In this document: positions 10,733-22,499 of the stretch, piece after piece
Numbering within the stretch: position 1 is the stretch's first letter
Layout: each line of letters starts with the position of its first letter
Origin: Gammaproteobacteria bacterium
Lineage (GTDB): Bacteria; Pseudomonadota; Gammaproteobacteria; Chromatiales; Chromatiaceae
NCBI GenBank assembly: GCA_025458675.1
Contig: JALORY010000018.1
Coordinates: 1 to 64,000 of the forward strand
DNA length: 64,000 nt
Direction: 5' to 3'
Position numbers and translations under genes: made by a program
Notes under the pieces: model-generated
Database searches by the model: none
Told to the model about the DNA's origin: nothing
The model's input: the letters and a program-made list of their open reading frames with translations, nothing else

Positions 10733-11814
10733 TCCCCTCCCTCCGCGGCCGCCTCGAGCGCCTGGCGGAGCGGTTCGAGGAGGTGACCGGCCTGCTCGCC
10801 GACCGGGACGTCCAGGCCGACCAGGGCCGCTTCCGTGACCTCGGCCGCGAGTACGCACAGCTCGAGCCGCTGGTTCGCGCCTACCACGAGCTCCGTTGCC
10901 TCGAGGCGGACCGCGAGGGCGCGCGGCAGATGCTCGCCGACCCCGAGATGGCCGAGCTCGCCCGCGACGCGGTCGCGGACGCCCAGGCGGGCATCGCCGC
11001 GCTCGAGCCGGAGATCGAAAGACTCCTCGTGCCGCCCGACCCGAACGACGCGCGCAACGTCTACCTGGAGATTCGCGCCGGCACCGGCGGTGCCGAGGCG
11101 GCGCTGTTTGCCGGCGACCTGCTGCGCATGTACCTGCGCTACGCGGAGGTGCGCGGCTGGCAGGCGGAGGTGGTGAGCGCAAGCCCGGGCGAGCACGGCG
11201 GCTACAAGGAGGTGGTCGTGCAGATCGCGGGCCGCGGCGTGTACGCGCGCCTCAAGTTCGAGGCGGGGACGCACCGCGTTCAGCGCGTGCCGGAGACCGA
11301 GGCCCAGGGGCGCATCCACACCTCGGCCTGCACCGTCGCCGTGCTGCCCGAGGCGGAGGCCGTCGACGCGATCGCGATCAACCCGGCCGAACTGCGCATC
11401 GATACCTACCGGTCGTCGGGCGCCGGCGGCCAGCACGTCAACAAGACCGAGTCCGCGATCCGCGTGACCCACCTGCCCAGCGGCATCGTGGTCGAGTGCC
11501 AGGATGAGCGCTCGCAGCACAAGAACCGGGCTCGGGCGCTGGCGCTGCTGCAGGCCCGGCTGCTGGCGATCGCGCAGGAGCAGCAGGCCAGCGAGCAGGC
11601 GACCTCGCGCCGGCTCCAGGTCGGATCCGGGGACCGCTCCGAGCGCATCCGCACCTACAACTTTCCGCAGAATCGGCTCACCGACCACCGGATCAACCTC
11701 ACGCTCTACCAGCTCGACGAAGTGATGGAGGGAGCGCTCGACCCGGTGATCGAGCCGCTGGCCAAGGAGCACCAGGCCGAACAGCTCGCGGCCCTCGCCG
11801 CCGCCGGGACGTGA
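10729..11814 (+). CDS. prfA: Peptide chain release factor 1
   Basis: GGQ motif [29 protein letters not shown] overlap with hemA. Confidence 0.98.
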   Translation: MIPSLRGRLERLAERFEEVTGLLADRDVQADQGRFRDLGREYAQLEPLVRAYHELRCLEADREGARQMLADPEMAELARDAVADAQAGIAALEPEIERLLVPPDPNDARNVYLEIRAGTGGAEAALFAGDLLRMYLRYAEVRGWQAEVVSASPGEHGGYKEVVVQIAGRGVYARLKFEAGTHRVQRVPETEAQGRIHTSACTVAVLPEAEAVDAIAINPAELRIDTYRSSGAGGQHVNKTESAIRVTHLPSGIVVECQDERSQHKNRARALALLQARLLAIAQEQQASEQATSRRLQVGSGDRSERIRTYNFPQNRLTDHRINLTLYQLDEVMEGALDPVIEPLAKEHQAEQLAALAAAGT

Positions 11815-12668
11815 GCGCCACGATCGGCGCACTGCTCGCCGAGGTGGCCGCGCTCGTCGCCGGCAACCCCACGGCGGAGCCCCGTGCCGAGGCCGAGATC
11901 CTGATCGCGCACGTGCTCGGCGTCGCCCGCACCAGGCTTTGGGCACGACCGGAGGAGGCGGTGGCGCCGGTGGCGGCCCGGGCGGCGCTCGACCTGGCGC
12001 AACGACGCGCCACGGGCGAGCCGATCGCTTACCTCGTCGGCCGCCGCGCGTTCTGGACTCTGGAGCTCGAGGTCGGGCCGGCGGTGCTGATCCCGCGGCC
12101 GGAGACCGAGCTCATCGTCGAACAGGCTCTGGCCCGGTTGCCGGCCGGCCCCGCCCGCGTGGCCGACCTCGGGACCGGCAGCGGCGCCGTCGCGCTGGCC
12201 CTCGCCGCCGAGCGCCCCCGGTGGCACGTGGTCGCCACCGACTCCTCGGCCGACGCGCTCGGCGTGGCACGGCGCAACGCCGAGCGCCTGGGGCTCGGGG
12301 TCGACTTTCGTCACGGCGACTGGGCGCAGGCCCTTCGGCCAGACGAATCGTTCGACCTCATCGCCAGCAATCCGCCGTACGTCGCGGCGGGTGACCCGCA
12401 CCTCGTCGACGGCGATCTCCCCTGGGAGCCGCGGACCGCGCTGGTCGCGGGCGCCGACGGCCTCGACGCCATCCGTGGCCTCGCCCCGGCGGCCTTCCAG
12501 CACCTGGCCGACGGCGGCTGGCTGTTGCTCGAGCACGGCGCGACGCAGGGCGACGCGGTGCGCGGCCTCCTCGCCCGGATCGGCCTCGGCGCGGTCCGAA
12601 CGATGCGCGACCTGTCGGGGCTGGAGCGCCTCACGATGGGCCGCCGGCAGACCGGGCGCCTTGATTAA
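11811..12668 (+). CDS. prmC: Peptide chain release factor N5-glutamine methyltransferase
   Basis: [30 protein letters not shown] motif (SNPPYVA); GTG start. Confidence 0.96.
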   Translation: MSATIGALLAEVAALVAGNPTAEPRAEAEILIAHVLGVARTRLWARPEEAVAPVAARAALDLAQRRATGEPIAYLVGRRAFWTLELEVGPAVLIPRPETELIVEQALARLPAGPARVADLGTGSGAVALALAAERPRWHVVATDSSADALGVARRNAERLGLGVDFRHGDWAQALRPDESFDLIASNPPYVAAGDPHLVDGDLPWEPRTALVAGADGLDAIRGLAPAAFQHLADGGWLLLEHGATQGDAVRGLLARIGLGAVRTMRDLSGLERLTMGRRQTGRLD

Positions 12669-12696
12669 ATCCCCCGCGCCGCTAGCATTCGGCCGT

Positions 12697-13107
12697 ATGG
12701 GCGACCCCTCGGACTCCCTCGTCAGACGCCGCGAGATCGGCTTTCGCGAGCTGCACCCGGACCCGGAGCAGGCCCGGTCGGCCGCGCTCCAGCTCGTGGG
12801 CGTGCCGGGGGTGCTGGAGGTCCAGGTCGTCGACCCGCTGCTGCTGCGCATCAGCTACCACGTCATGCAGATCACGCTCGAGCAGATCGAGGCCGCGCTC
12901 GAGGAGGCCGGCTTCCACCTGGACAACCGCCTGCTGCTGCGGCTGAAGCGGGCTCTTTGGTACTACACGGAAGAAGTCGAGCGCGCCAACCGGGGTTGCC
13001 CGCGCGGGGCGACCAACTGCACCCAGAAGATCTACATCGCCCGCTACGCGCAGGCCGCCCACGGCTGCCGCGACCCGCGGCCCGAGCACTGGCGCGAGTA
13101 CCGCTGA
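12697..13107 (+). CDS. Uncharacterised small protein, possible HMA-like fold with conserved-looking Cys motifs
   Basis: 136 aa: MGDPSDSLVRRREIGFRELHPDPEQARSAALQLVGVPGVLEVQVVDPLLLRISYHV...NRGCPRGATNCTQ...HGCRDPRPEHWREYR. Confidence 0.75.
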   Translation: MGDPSDSLVRRREIGFRELHPDPEQARSAALQLVGVPGVLEVQVVDPLLLRISYHVMQITLEQIEAALEEAGFHLDNRLLLRLKRALWYYTEEVERANRGCPRGATNCTQKIYIARYAQAAHGCRDPRPEHWREYR

Positions 13108-13136
13108 GCCGGGCGCGCCCCCGCGCGACCCCCGCC

Positions 13137-13880
13137 GTGGACGACGAGCAACTCCTCCGCTACAGCCGTCAGATCCTCCTGCCCGAATTCGGCATCGAGG
13201 GCCAGGAGCGCCTGCGGGCGGGCCGCGTGCTCGTCGTCGGGGCGGGCGGGCTCGGTTCGCCGGTCGCGCTCTATCTGGCGGCCGCCGGCGTCGGGCGGAT
13301 CGTGATCGCGGACGACGACCGGGTCGATCTGTCGAACCTCCAGCGCCAGATCCTCCACGCCACCGCGCGCATCGGTCAGCCGAAGGTGGAATCGGCGCGG
13401 ATCGCCCTCGCCGCGCTCAACCCGCACGTCGACGTCCTGCCGCTGCCGCGGCGGCTCGAGGGCGACCTGCTCGTCGAGCAGGTCGCGGCCGCCGACGTCG
13501 TGGTCGACGGCAGTGACAGTTTCGCCACCCGTTTCGCCGTCAACGCCGCCTGCGTGGCGACGGGCCGGCCGCTGGTGTCCGGCGCCGTCATCCGCTGGGA
13601 GGGCCAGGTGTCGGTGTTCGCGGCCCGACCGGGCGACCCCTGCTACCGCTGTCTCTACGGCGCCGGGGGAGACATCGAGGACACGTGCAGCCACAACGGC
13701 ATCCTCGCGCCGGTGGCAGGCATCGTCGGCAGCATCCAGGCGACCGAAACGCTCAAGCTGCTCGCGGGGGTCGGCACCCTGCTCGCCGGCAGGCTCCTGC
13801 TGCTGGACGCGCTGGAAATGCGCTTCCGTTCGCTCGCCTTGACCCGGGACCCCGCCTGCCCGGTCTGCGGACCGTCCTGA
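13137..13880 (+). CDS. HesA/MoeB/ThiF-family adenylyltransferase
   Basis: LLRYSRQILLPEFGIEGQERLRAGRVLVVGAGGLGSPVALYLAAAGVG; zinc motifs CYRC and CPVC; GTG start. Confidence 0.93.
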   Translation: MDDEQLLRYSRQILLPEFGIEGQERLRAGRVLVVGAGGLGSPVALYLAAAGVGRIVIADDDRVDLSNLQRQILHATARIGQPKVESARIALAALNPHVDVLPLPRRLEGDLLVEQVAAADVVVDGSDSFATRFAVNAACVATGRPLVSGAVIRWEGQVSVFAARPGDPCYRCLYGAGGDIEDTCSHNGILAPVAGIVGSIQATETLKLLAGVGTLLAGRLLLLDALEMRFRSLALTRDPACPVCGPS

Positions 13881-13888
13881 GGCCGCCC

Positions 13889-14497
13889 GTGCCGCGCCCG
13901 CCCTGTCGCACGGACCCGCGCTGGCTGGAACAGGCCCGGCAGGACCTCGACTTCACCACCGCGTTGCGCGGCCACCCGTTCCGCTTCCGCACGACCTGGG
14001 GACTGTTCAGCCCGCGGGACGTGGACGCGGGCAGCCGGCTGCTGCTCGACCACCTCGAGGTGCGCCCGGCCGACCGGGCCTTCGATCTCGGCTGTGGCTA
14101 CGGGCCGCTCGGCCTCGCGATCGCCCGCGACGCGCCGCAGGGCGGCTGCCTGATGGTCGACAAGGACTTCGTGGCCGTCGAGTACGCCCGCCGCAACGCG
14201 ACCCTCAACCACATCGACAACGTGGAGGTCATGCTGTCCGACGGCTTCCGCCACGTCGGCGCACGCGCCTTCGATCTGGTCGTGTCGAACCTGCCGGCAA
14301 AGACCACGAAGGAGCACTACTACCTGTTCTTCCACGAGGCCTGCGAGCGTCTCGCGCCGGGCGGGCGGTTCTACGTGGTGGTGATCTCCGGCCTGCGGCA
14401 GTTCGTCGCCCGTGCCTTCGGCGAGGTCTTCGGCAACCACGAGAAGGTCAAACAGGGTCGCGACTACACGGTCGCAATGGCACGGCGCGAGGGGTGA
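13889..14497 (+). CDS. Class I SAM-dependent methyltransferase (RsmC/RlmG-like)
   Basis: FDLGCGYGPLGLAIARDAP, LVVSNLPAKTTKEHYY; GTG start. Confidence 0.85.
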   Translation: MPRPPCRTDPRWLEQARQDLDFTTALRGHPFRFRTTWGLFSPRDVDAGSRLLLDHLEVRPADRAFDLGCGYGPLGLAIARDAPQGGCLMVDKDFVAVEYARRNATLNHIDNVEVMLSDGFRHVGARAFDLVVSNLPAKTTKEHYYLFFHEACERLAPGGRFYVVVISGLRQFVARAFGEVFGNHEKVKQGRDYTVAMARREG

Positions 14498-14605
14498 CGC
14501 TCGCCGCCGCTGCGGCGCTCAAGAAAAGCCCCGTGCGTCCGATTACCGACGACACAGGCGCGGGCAAAGGCTCGCCCGGCTGCGCGCGGCGCCCAGGCCA
14601 CCACC

Positions 14606-15655
14606 ATGACCACTACCGTCGAGAACACCGCCGAGTTCGTTCGGCTCGCCCTGCCGCTCATGAACCGGCACGGGGTCCCGATGACGCCGCGCAACTACGC
14701 GGTCTGGTTCGAGTACGTGGCAGGCGGTAACGCCGCGCTCACCGAGGAGATCGACCGGCGGGTCGCCGCGCAGCAGCCCTTCACCGAAGCGGCGAACGAC
14801 GAGCTGTACCAGCAGTTCGTGTCGGAGTGCGACGTCGGCGCCTTCCAGCGCATCCGCGTGGAGATGCGCCAGATGCTCCGCGAGGTGGGCGCGTCGCTGA
14901 TGAACGCAGGCCAGGACGCCGAGCGCTTCGGCGGGCGCCTCTCCGGCACGATGCAGCAGCTCGAGCGCTCGCAGAGCCTCGACGACCTGCGCGACGCCGT
15001 GCGCACGCTGTCCGACGAGGCGCGCGAGATGCGCGAGTCCACGCACGCCCTGAAGGCGCACTTCGACGCCAAGACGCGCGAGATCCAGACGCTGCAGCAG
15101 GAGCTCGACCAGGCGCGCCGGCGCGCCCTGACGGACACGTTGACCGGCCTCGCCAACCGGGAGGCCCTCTACGACGCGCTGGAGCGGGCGATGGGCGACG
15201 GCAACGACCTCGGCCAGCCGCTCTGCCTGCTGCTCGCCGACATCGACCACTTCAAGCGCGTCAACGACACGCACGGTCACCTCGTCGGCGACCGCGTGAT
15301 CCGCTTCGTCGCCCAGACCCTCAAGCGCATGACCAAAGGCAAGGACACCGCGGCCCGCTTCGGCGGCGAGGAGTTCGCGGTCGTGCTGCCGGACACGCCG
15401 ACGAACGGCGCGGTGGCGCTGGCGGAGAACATCCGCAAGGCCGTGGCGGAGGCCCGCCTGGTGAGGTCGGACACCCGCGAGCCGCTCGGCCAGATCACCA
15501 TTTCCATCGGCGTGGGCTGCTTCCGCCCCGGCGAGGAGCGCGACGGCTTCATCGAGCGCGCCGACCAGGCGCTCTATGCCGCCAAGCAGGCCGGCCGCAA
15601 CCGGGTGGTCGACGAGCAGACGGGCGGCGACCCGGTCGAGCTCACCACGCGCTAG
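14606..15655 (+). CDS. GGDEF-domain protein, probable diguanylate cyclase
   Basis: DTLTGLANREALYDAL, ADIDHFKRVNDTHGHLVGD, ARFGGEEFAVVLP. Confidence 0.93.
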   Translation: MTTTVENTAEFVRLALPLMNRHGVPMTPRNYAVWFEYVAGGNAALTEEIDRRVAAQQPFTEAANDELYQQFVSECDVGAFQRIRVEMRQMLREVGASLMNAGQDAERFGGRLSGTMQQLERSQSLDDLRDAVRTLSDEAREMRESTHALKAHFDAKTREIQTLQQELDQARRRALTDTLTGLANREALYDALERAMGDGNDLGQPLCLLLADIDHFKRVNDTHGHLVGDRVIRFVAQTLKRMTKGKDTAARFGGEEFAVVLPDTPTNGAVALAENIRKAVAEARLVRSDTREPLGQITISIGVGCFRPGEERDGFIERADQALYAAKQAGRNRVVDEQTGGDPVELTTR

Positions 15656-16329
15656 CCGCGGAGCAGGGCCGGCAGCTCCGTCAGTGCGTCGATCACCGCG
15701 TCCGGATTGGCGGTCCGGATGTCGACGCCGTGGTTGTAGCCGTAGCTCATGCAGACGATCTGGAAACCGGCCGCCCGCGCCGCCTTCACGTCCGACACCG
15801 AGTCCCCGACCATCAGCGCGTCCGCCGGCGCCACGCCGAAGTGGCGCGCGGCGTGCAGCAGCGGCGCCGGGTCGGGTTTCTTCACCGGCAGCGTGTCGCC
15901 CGCGACGACGATACCGAAGTAGTCGCGCACGCCGAGGTCCGCCAGCAGGGGCAGAGTGAACTGCGCCGCTTTGTTGGTGACGCAGCCGAGCGGATAGCCG
16001 TGCGCCTCGAGCCAGTCCAGGCCCTCGCGGATGCCCGGATAGAGGCGCGAGCGCTTCGAGGTGTTCTGCCCGTAGAGCTCGACGAAGATCGGGTAGGCGC
16101 GCGCGAAGTCGTCTTCGGGCGGTTCGCCGTCGAGCTGGCCGAGCAGGGCGCGCCGCACCAGCCGCTCGACGCCATTGCCCACCCAGTTGCGCACCTTGGC
16201 CTCGCCGTGTGGCGGCCGCCCGAGCGCCTTCATCAGCTCGTCCACGCAGTACGCGAGGTCCGGCACGCTGTCGACGAGCGTGCCGTCGACGTCGATGAGG
16301 ATCATGCGGGGGACGCGCAGGGTGGTCAT
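15652..16329 (-). CDS. gph: Phosphoglycolate phosphatase (HAD family)
   Basis: MILIDVDGTLVDSVPDLAY, KPDPAPLLHAARHFGV, MVGDSVSDVKAARAAGF. Confidence 0.93.
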   Translation of the reverse strand: MTTLRVPRMILIDVDGTLVDSVPDLAYCVDELMKALGRPPHGEAKVRNWVGNGVERLVRRALLGQLDGEPPEDDFARAYPIFVELYGQNTSKRSRLYPGIREGLDWLEAHGYPLGCVTNKAAQFTLPLLADLGVRDYFGIVVAGDTLPVKKPDPAPLLHAARHFGVAPADALMVGDSVSDVKAARAAGFQIVCMSYGYNHGVDIRTANPDAVIDALTELPALLRG

Positions 16330-16383
16330 CGTCGCTGTCTCTTGCGGACCTCTCGGTTCGAGTTAGCTTGTAGGGCGGTACTT

Positions 16384-16560
16384 CGTCACCCAGGGGCAAA
16401 GAACCGTTGCCTGGCGGTGCGCGCGCATGACCCGCGCGGACACGCCGTGGATCCCGGACGGATCCCGGGGCGGCGAGCAGCACCCGGCGAAAGGCCCGCC
16501 CACGTCGAAGTCTTCTTCGCCCGACGCTGCGTCGGGCCGCAGACTATCTGCTAGCCAGGC
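16384..16560 (-). other. Hairpin-rich rpe-gph intergenic region; candidate structured RNA or leader
   Basis: CCCGACG-CTG-CGTCGGG, CGAAG-TCTT-CTTCG, bulged CCAGG(G)GCAA/TTGCCTGG, long-range GCCTGGC/GCCAGGC; no convincing ORF. Confidence 0.35.
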
Positions 16561-16570
16561 ATGCCGGCGC

Positions 16571-17263
16571 TCAGCCGACCTTCGCCAGCTCGCGCCGCAT
16601 TTCGCCGACGATGCTGTCGTAGCGGTGCGCGTCGCTGTCCTTGCCGGCACCGAAGATCGCCGAACCCGCGACGAAGGTGTCGGCGCCCGCGGCCTTGATC
16701 TCGGCGATGTTGCCCGCCTTCACGCCGCCGTCGATCTCGAGGCGGATCTCCCGGCCGGAGGCGTCGATCAGCCGGCGCGCGGCGCGCAGCTTGTCGAGCG
16801 CCGACGGGATGAAGCTCTGCCCGCCGAAACCGGGGTTCACCGACATCAGCAGGATCATGTCGATCCTGTCCATCGCGTACTCGAGGTAGGTCAGCGGCGT
16901 CGCCGGGTTGAACACCAGCCCCGCCTTGCAGCCGCTGTCGCGGATGAGCTGCAGAGTGCGGTCGACGTGCTCCGAGGCCTCGGGGTGGAAGGTGATGTAG
17001 GTCGCGCCGGCCTTGGCGAAGTCCGGCACGATGCGGTCCACGGGCTTGACCATCAGGTGCACGTCGATCGGCGCGGTGATCCCGTGCTTGCGCAGGGCCT
17101 CGCAGACCAGCGGGCCGATGGTCAGGTTCGGGACGTAGTGGTTGTCCATCACGTCGAAGTGGATGATGTCCGCCCCGGCCTTGAGGACGTTGACGCACTC
17201 CTCGCCCAGCCGGGCGAAGTCGGCGGAAAGAATGGACGGCGCAATGTAGTCCTGCAGGGCCAT
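16571..17263 (-). CDS. rpe: Ribulose-phosphate 3-epimerase
   Basis: [65 protein letters not shown]. Confidence 0.97.
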   Translation of the reverse strand: MALQDYIAPSILSADFARLGEECVNVLKAGADIIHFDVMDNHYVPNLTIGPLVCEALRKHGITAPIDVHLMVKPVDRIVPDFAKAGATYITFHPEASEHVDRTLQLIRDSGCKAGLVFNPATPLTYLEYAMDRIDMILLMSVNPGFGGQSFIPSALDKLRAARRLIDASGREIRLEIDGGVKAGNIAEIKAAGADTFVAGSAIFGAGKDSDAHRYDSIVGEMRRELAKVG

Positions 17264-17510
17264 GACGGCGCTCCATCTCGATGAAAAATTCACTATATAC
17301 CGAAGGCCTGCGCGTTTGCAGCGCCACGGCCGCGGCGCCCTTCGCGCCTCGGGGCGGGAGCGGGCCGGAACTTTCCGCGCGGGACGCCTGTCTGAGGGAG
17401 TGCCGTTACGAAAACACGGGCCGTTTCCTCCCTCCCTTGTCGGCCCGTATCCGGAGCTTCAGCCGGAAGCAAGTAAGGCCCCGGCCCCTCTCCCCCAATG
17501 CCCGCCGTTG

Positions 17511-18889
<1,379 letters not shown>

Positions 18890-18901
18890 GCACGACCGCC
18901 G

Positions 18902-19678
18902 TCAGCGACGACGCTCGAGCTCCTCGCGGTAGCGGTACCAAAGCCCGCCGAGGTGCTCGTGCAGGGCGAGATAGCTCATCCCGAGGGCGTTCGCGGAGGG
19001 GAGCCAGTCGGTGAGCGCGGAGGCCTCGTCCTCGCCGCCGTAGGCCCCGGTCGGCGCCCCGATCACCTCGAAGCCGGCCCGTTCGAAGGCGTAGCGCGCC
19101 CGGTCGAGATGGAACGCACTGGTGACCAGGGCGATGCGGCGCACACCCAGCGGCATGAGGAGCTTGGCGGTGAAGTGCGCGTTCTCCCAGGTGGTCTCGC
19201 TCTGGTCCTCGGCGACGAGCGGGCGCAGGCCGTACTCCTCTTCCAGCACCCGGGTGGCGAGCCGCGCGAGGGGAATCTCGCCGCTGCCGAGCGCCCCGCC
19301 GGTCACGGCGAGCGGCAGATCGGCCCGCCGGGAAAGCCAGACGCCGTAGCGCAGACGCTGGACGCTGAGCGGCGAGAGCGTCTCGGCCTCACCGTACTCC
19401 GCCGCCGGCCGGTAGCGGCCCGCGAGCGTGACCACCACCGCCTGCGCCCCGGCGGCGCGCACCGCCGCGGCCGTGGTCGCGGGCGTGCGCTGCAGGCCGT
19501 CCACCAGCACGGCGGCCACCCGGGGCGTGCTGAGCAGGTAGAGCGCCACGATCCCGGTCAGCGCGAACCAGCGACCGACGCGCAGGCGCCAGGCGAGCAC
19601 GCCGACGAAGGCCAGCAGGAGGGGCCCGCCCGGTGGAAGGATGAGGGTCTCGACCGCGCGGACGAGCGCCGTGTCCAA
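18902..19678 (-). CDS. YdcF/DUF218-family protein (ElyC/SanA-like)
   Basis: AVVVTLAGRYRPAAEYGE, VTGGALGSGE, QSETTWENAHFTAKLLMPLGVRRIALVTSAFHLDRA; TTG start. Confidence 0.85.
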   Translation of the reverse strand: MDTALVRAVETLILPPGGPLLLAFVGVLAWRLRVGRWFALTGIVALYLLSTPRVAAVLVDGLQRTPATTAAAVRAAGAQAVVVTLAGRYRPAAEYGEAETLSPLSVQRLRYGVWLSRRADLPLAVTGGALGSGEIPLARLATRVLEEEYGLRPLVAEDQSETTWENAHFTAKLLMPLGVRRIALVTSAFHLDRARYAFERAGFEVIGAPTGAYGGEDEASALTDWLPSANALGMSYLALHEHLGGLWYRYREELERRR

Positions 19679-19679
19679 G

Positions 19680-20663
19680 CTAGCCGGCCTGGCCGAGGAC
19701 CGGGCGCGCCTGCCGCTCGGCGTGGTAGGAGGAGCGTACGAGGGGGCCCGCGGCGACGTTGGTGAACCCGAGCCCCACCGCCACGCGCTGGAGATCCTGG
19801 AACTCGGCCGGCGGTACGAAGCGGGCGACCGGCAGGTGGGCGGGACTCGGCTGCAGGTACTGGCCCAGGGTCAGCATGCGGCAGCCGTGCGCGCGCAGGT
19901 CGCTCAGCACCGCGAGCACCTCCTCCGTCGTTTCACCGAGACCGAGCATGAGACCGGACTTGGTCGGGACCGACGGGTGCCGCTCGCCGAAGCGCCGCAG
20001 CAGATCCAGCGAGCCGGCGTAACTGGCGCCCGGCCGACACTGCCGGTAGAGGCGCGGGACGGTCTCGAGATTGTGGTTGAAGACGTCCGGCGGCGCATCG
20101 GCGAACGCCGCCAGTGCGACGTCCACGCGGCCGCGGAAGTCGGGCACCAGCACCTCGACCGCGGTTCCCGGCGCGATCTCCCGGATCGCGTGAACGCAGG
20201 CCGCAAAGTGCCCTGCCCCGCCGTCGCGCAGGTCGTCGCGGTCCACCGAGGTCACCACGACGTACGACAGCCCCATCTCGGCGATCGCCTGCGCCAGCTG
20301 CCGCGGCTCGTCGGCGTCGAGCGGCCCCGGGCGACCGTGGGCCACGTCGCAGAAGGGGCAGCGGCGCGTGCAGAGGTCCCCCATCACCATGAAGGTGGCG
20401 GTGCCGTGGCTGAAACACTCGCCGAGGTTGGGACAGAGCGCCTCTTCGCAGACCGAAGACAGCCCCCGCGCCCGCAGGATCCGCTTGATGCGCGTGACCC
20501 CGGCCCCGGTCGGGGCGCGCGCGCGGATCCACGCCGGCTTGCGCAGCGGCTCGGGCGATGGCTCCACCTTCACGGGGATGCGCGCGAGCTTGTCCGCCCC
20601 GCGCTGGTGGCTGTCCGGACTGGCCCGCGAGGGCGCCTGCAGCTCGTCGGCGGACTTGCTCAT
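19680..20663 (-). CDS. lipA: Lipoyl synthase
   Basis: [41 protein letters not shown]; both Fe-S motifs. Confidence 0.98.
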   Translation of the reverse strand: MSKSADELQAPSRASPDSHQRGADKLARIPVKVEPSPEPLRKPAWIRARAPTGAGVTRIKRILRARGLSSVCEEALCPNLGECFSHGTATFMVMGDLCTRRCPFCDVAHGRPGPLDADEPRQLAQAIAEMGLSYVVVTSVDRDDLRDGGAGHFAACVHAIREIAPGTAVEVLVPDFRGRVDVALAAFADAPPDVFNHNLETVPRLYRQCRPGASYAGSLDLLRRFGERHPSVPTKSGLMLGLGETTEEVLAVLSDLRAHGCRMLTLGQYLQPSPAHLPVARFVPPAEFQDLQRVAVGLGFTNVAAGPLVRSSYHAERQARPVLGQAG

Positions 20664-20685
20664 CGACCCTCGTGCCTCGGCGCCG

Positions 20686-21366
20686 TCAGCGGCTGGTCGG
20701 CAGAGTATAGGCGCCGGCGCCATCCGCCTCGCACAGTGCGAGGCCCAGCGCCACGGCAAGCCGGACGGCCAACGCCTCCCCCGCCTGCGCGACGCCGAGC
20801 GGCACGCCGAGGTCCCGCAACTGGGTCACCTCGAGGCCGGCGTGGCCACACGGGTCGATGCCCAGGAAGGGCCCGAGGTCCATGTCGACGTTGACGGCGA
20901 GGCCGTGGTAGCTGCAGCCGCGGCGCACCCGCAGCCCCAGCGAGGCGACCTTCCGTCCCCCGACGTAGACACCGGGCGCATCGCGGGGCGCCACCGCAAC
21001 GACGCCGTGCGCCCCGAGCATCCCCATCGCCGCGTCCTCCAGCAGGCTCACCAGCGGCCGGACGCCGAGCCCGGCCGCCCGCAGGTCGAGCATCAGATAA
21101 GCCACCAGCTGGCCGGGGCCGTGGTAGGTGACCTGGCCGCCGCGGTCGGTCCGCACCACCGGTATGCCGCCGGGGGCGCGGAGGTGCTCGACCCGCCCCG
21201 CCTGGCCGAGGGTGTAGACCGGCTCGTGCTCGAGCAGCCAGAGCTCCGAGGGGGTGGCCGGCGTGCGCGCGTCGGTGAACGCGCGCATCGCCTCCCAGAC
21301 GGGGACGTACGGCTGCAGGCCGAGGCGCCGCAAGACCAGCCTGCGGATCGCGTCGGTCACAGGCAC
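20686..21366 (-). CDS. lipB: Octanoyltransferase
   Basis: [53 protein letters not shown]. Confidence 0.97.
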   Translation of the reverse strand: MPVTDAIRRLVLRRLGLQPYVPVWEAMRAFTDARTPATPSELWLLEHEPVYTLGQAGRVEHLRAPGGIPVVRTDRGGQVTYHGPGQLVAYLMLDLRAAGLGVRPLVSLLEDAAMGMLGAHGVVAVAPRDAPGVYVGGRKVASLGLRVRRGCSYHGLAVNVDMDLGPFLGIDPCGHAGLEVTQLRDLGVPLGVAQAGEALAVRLAVALGLALCEADGAGAYTLPTSR

Positions 21367-21629
21367 ATCAGCGCGTCGGGGCAGGCGGTCAGATCGCGGT
21401 AGATGGCGTCGAGCTGCTCCCGACTCTGCGCTCGCACCACCACCGTCACGGCGACGTAGCGGCCGGCGCTGCTGTCGCGCACCGAGACCGCGTCCTCGCG
21501 CAGGTCCGGCGCGTGGCGGCGCACGACGTCGGCCACCCGTGCGGCGAAGCCGGGCGTCGCGCGCCCCATCACCTTGACGGGAAAGTCACACGGAAACCGC
21601 AGGAGCGCGTCGGGCGCCGGGTCACTCAT
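21357..21629 (-). CDS. ybeD: DUF493/YbeD-family protein
   Basis: LLRFPCDFPVKVMGRATPGFAARVADVVRRH...[22 protein letters not shown]. Confidence 0.92.
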   Translation of the reverse strand: MSDPAPDALLRFPCDFPVKVMGRATPGFAARVADVVRRHAPDLREDAVSVRDSSAGRYVAVTVVVRAQSREQLDAIYRDLTACPDALMCL

Positions 21630-22494
21630 CCGGCTGCTGCCGCAGGCGCGCCTTGTAGGCCTGATAGAGCTCGTTCATGCGCCGCCAGACCGGGCCGGGC
21701 CGACCATCGCCCAGCACCCTGCCGTCGAGCCGGGTCACCGGCATCACCTCGCGCGTCGAGCTCGTCAGCCACACCTCGCCCGCACCCTCCAGCACCGCCA
21801 CCGGCACGTCCTCCTCCACGCAGGGGATCGCGTTGGCACGCGCCAGCTCGATCACGAGGTCGCGGGTGATCCCCGGCAGCAGGAAGCGGCTCTTGGGCGG
21901 GGTCAGGACGCGCCCGTCCGAGACGACGAAGAGGTTGCTCGCGGCCCCTTCGACGGCGAGCCCCTCCCGCAGGAGGATCGCCTCGACGGCGCCGCGCTCC
22001 TTGGCCTCCTGACGGGCGAGCACGTTCGCGAGCAGCGTCGTCGCCTTGATGTCGCAGCGCAGCCAACGGTTGTCCGCGAGCGTGATCGCCGCGATACCGT
22101 GCTCGGCGATCGCGGGATCGATCGGGGCGAGCGGCACCGCCATGGCGAACACGGTCGGCGTGACGGCATCCGGGATCGCGTGGTCGCGCTTCTCGGCCGG
22201 ACCGCGGGTCACCTGCAGGTAGACCGACTGGTCCGCGCCAGGCCGCTGGCCGACCAGCTCGCGCAACATCGCGCGCCAGGCGTCGTGCCCCAGCGGATTC
22301 GCCATCCGGATGGCGGCGAGGCTGCCGTCCAGCCGGTCGAGGTGGTGCTCGAGGCGGAAGAGGTGACCACCGTAGACGGGAATCACCTCGTAGACGCTGT
22401 CGCCGAAGAGGAAGCCGCGATCCATCACCGGGACGCAGGCCTGCGCCCTGGGCAGGAAACGGCCGTCGAGGTAGACGAGGGTGTCGCTGGACAT
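21622..22494 (-). CDS. Class IV aminotransferase, D-amino-acid aminotransferase-like
   Basis: VYLDGRFLPRAQACVPVMDRGFLFGDSVYEVIPVYGG, CDIKATTLLANVLARQEAKERGAVEAILL. Confidence 0.92.
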   Translation of the reverse strand: MSSDTLVYLDGRFLPRAQACVPVMDRGFLFGDSVYEVIPVYGGHLFRLEHHLDRLDGSLAAIRMANPLGHDAWRAMLRELVGQRPGADQSVYLQVTRGPAEKRDHAIPDAVTPTVFAMAVPLAPIDPAIAEHGIAAITLADNRWLRCDIKATTLLANVLARQEAKERGAVEAILLREGLAVEGAASNLFVVSDGRVLTPPKSRFLLPGITRDLVIELARANAIPCVEEDVPVAVLEGAGEVWLTSSTREVMPVTRLDGRVLGDGRPGPVWRRMNELYQAYKARLRQQPDE

Positions 22495-22499
22495 GGCGG

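Noticed and set aside
16384-16560. Naming the rpe-gph region as 6S RNA
   Set aside because: No recognisable 6S consensus could be matched by eye; reported only as a structured candidate.
16363-16650. 95-aa minus-strand ORF in the rpe-gph gap
   Set aside because: Low-complexity, overlaps the rpe C-terminus, no recognisable family.
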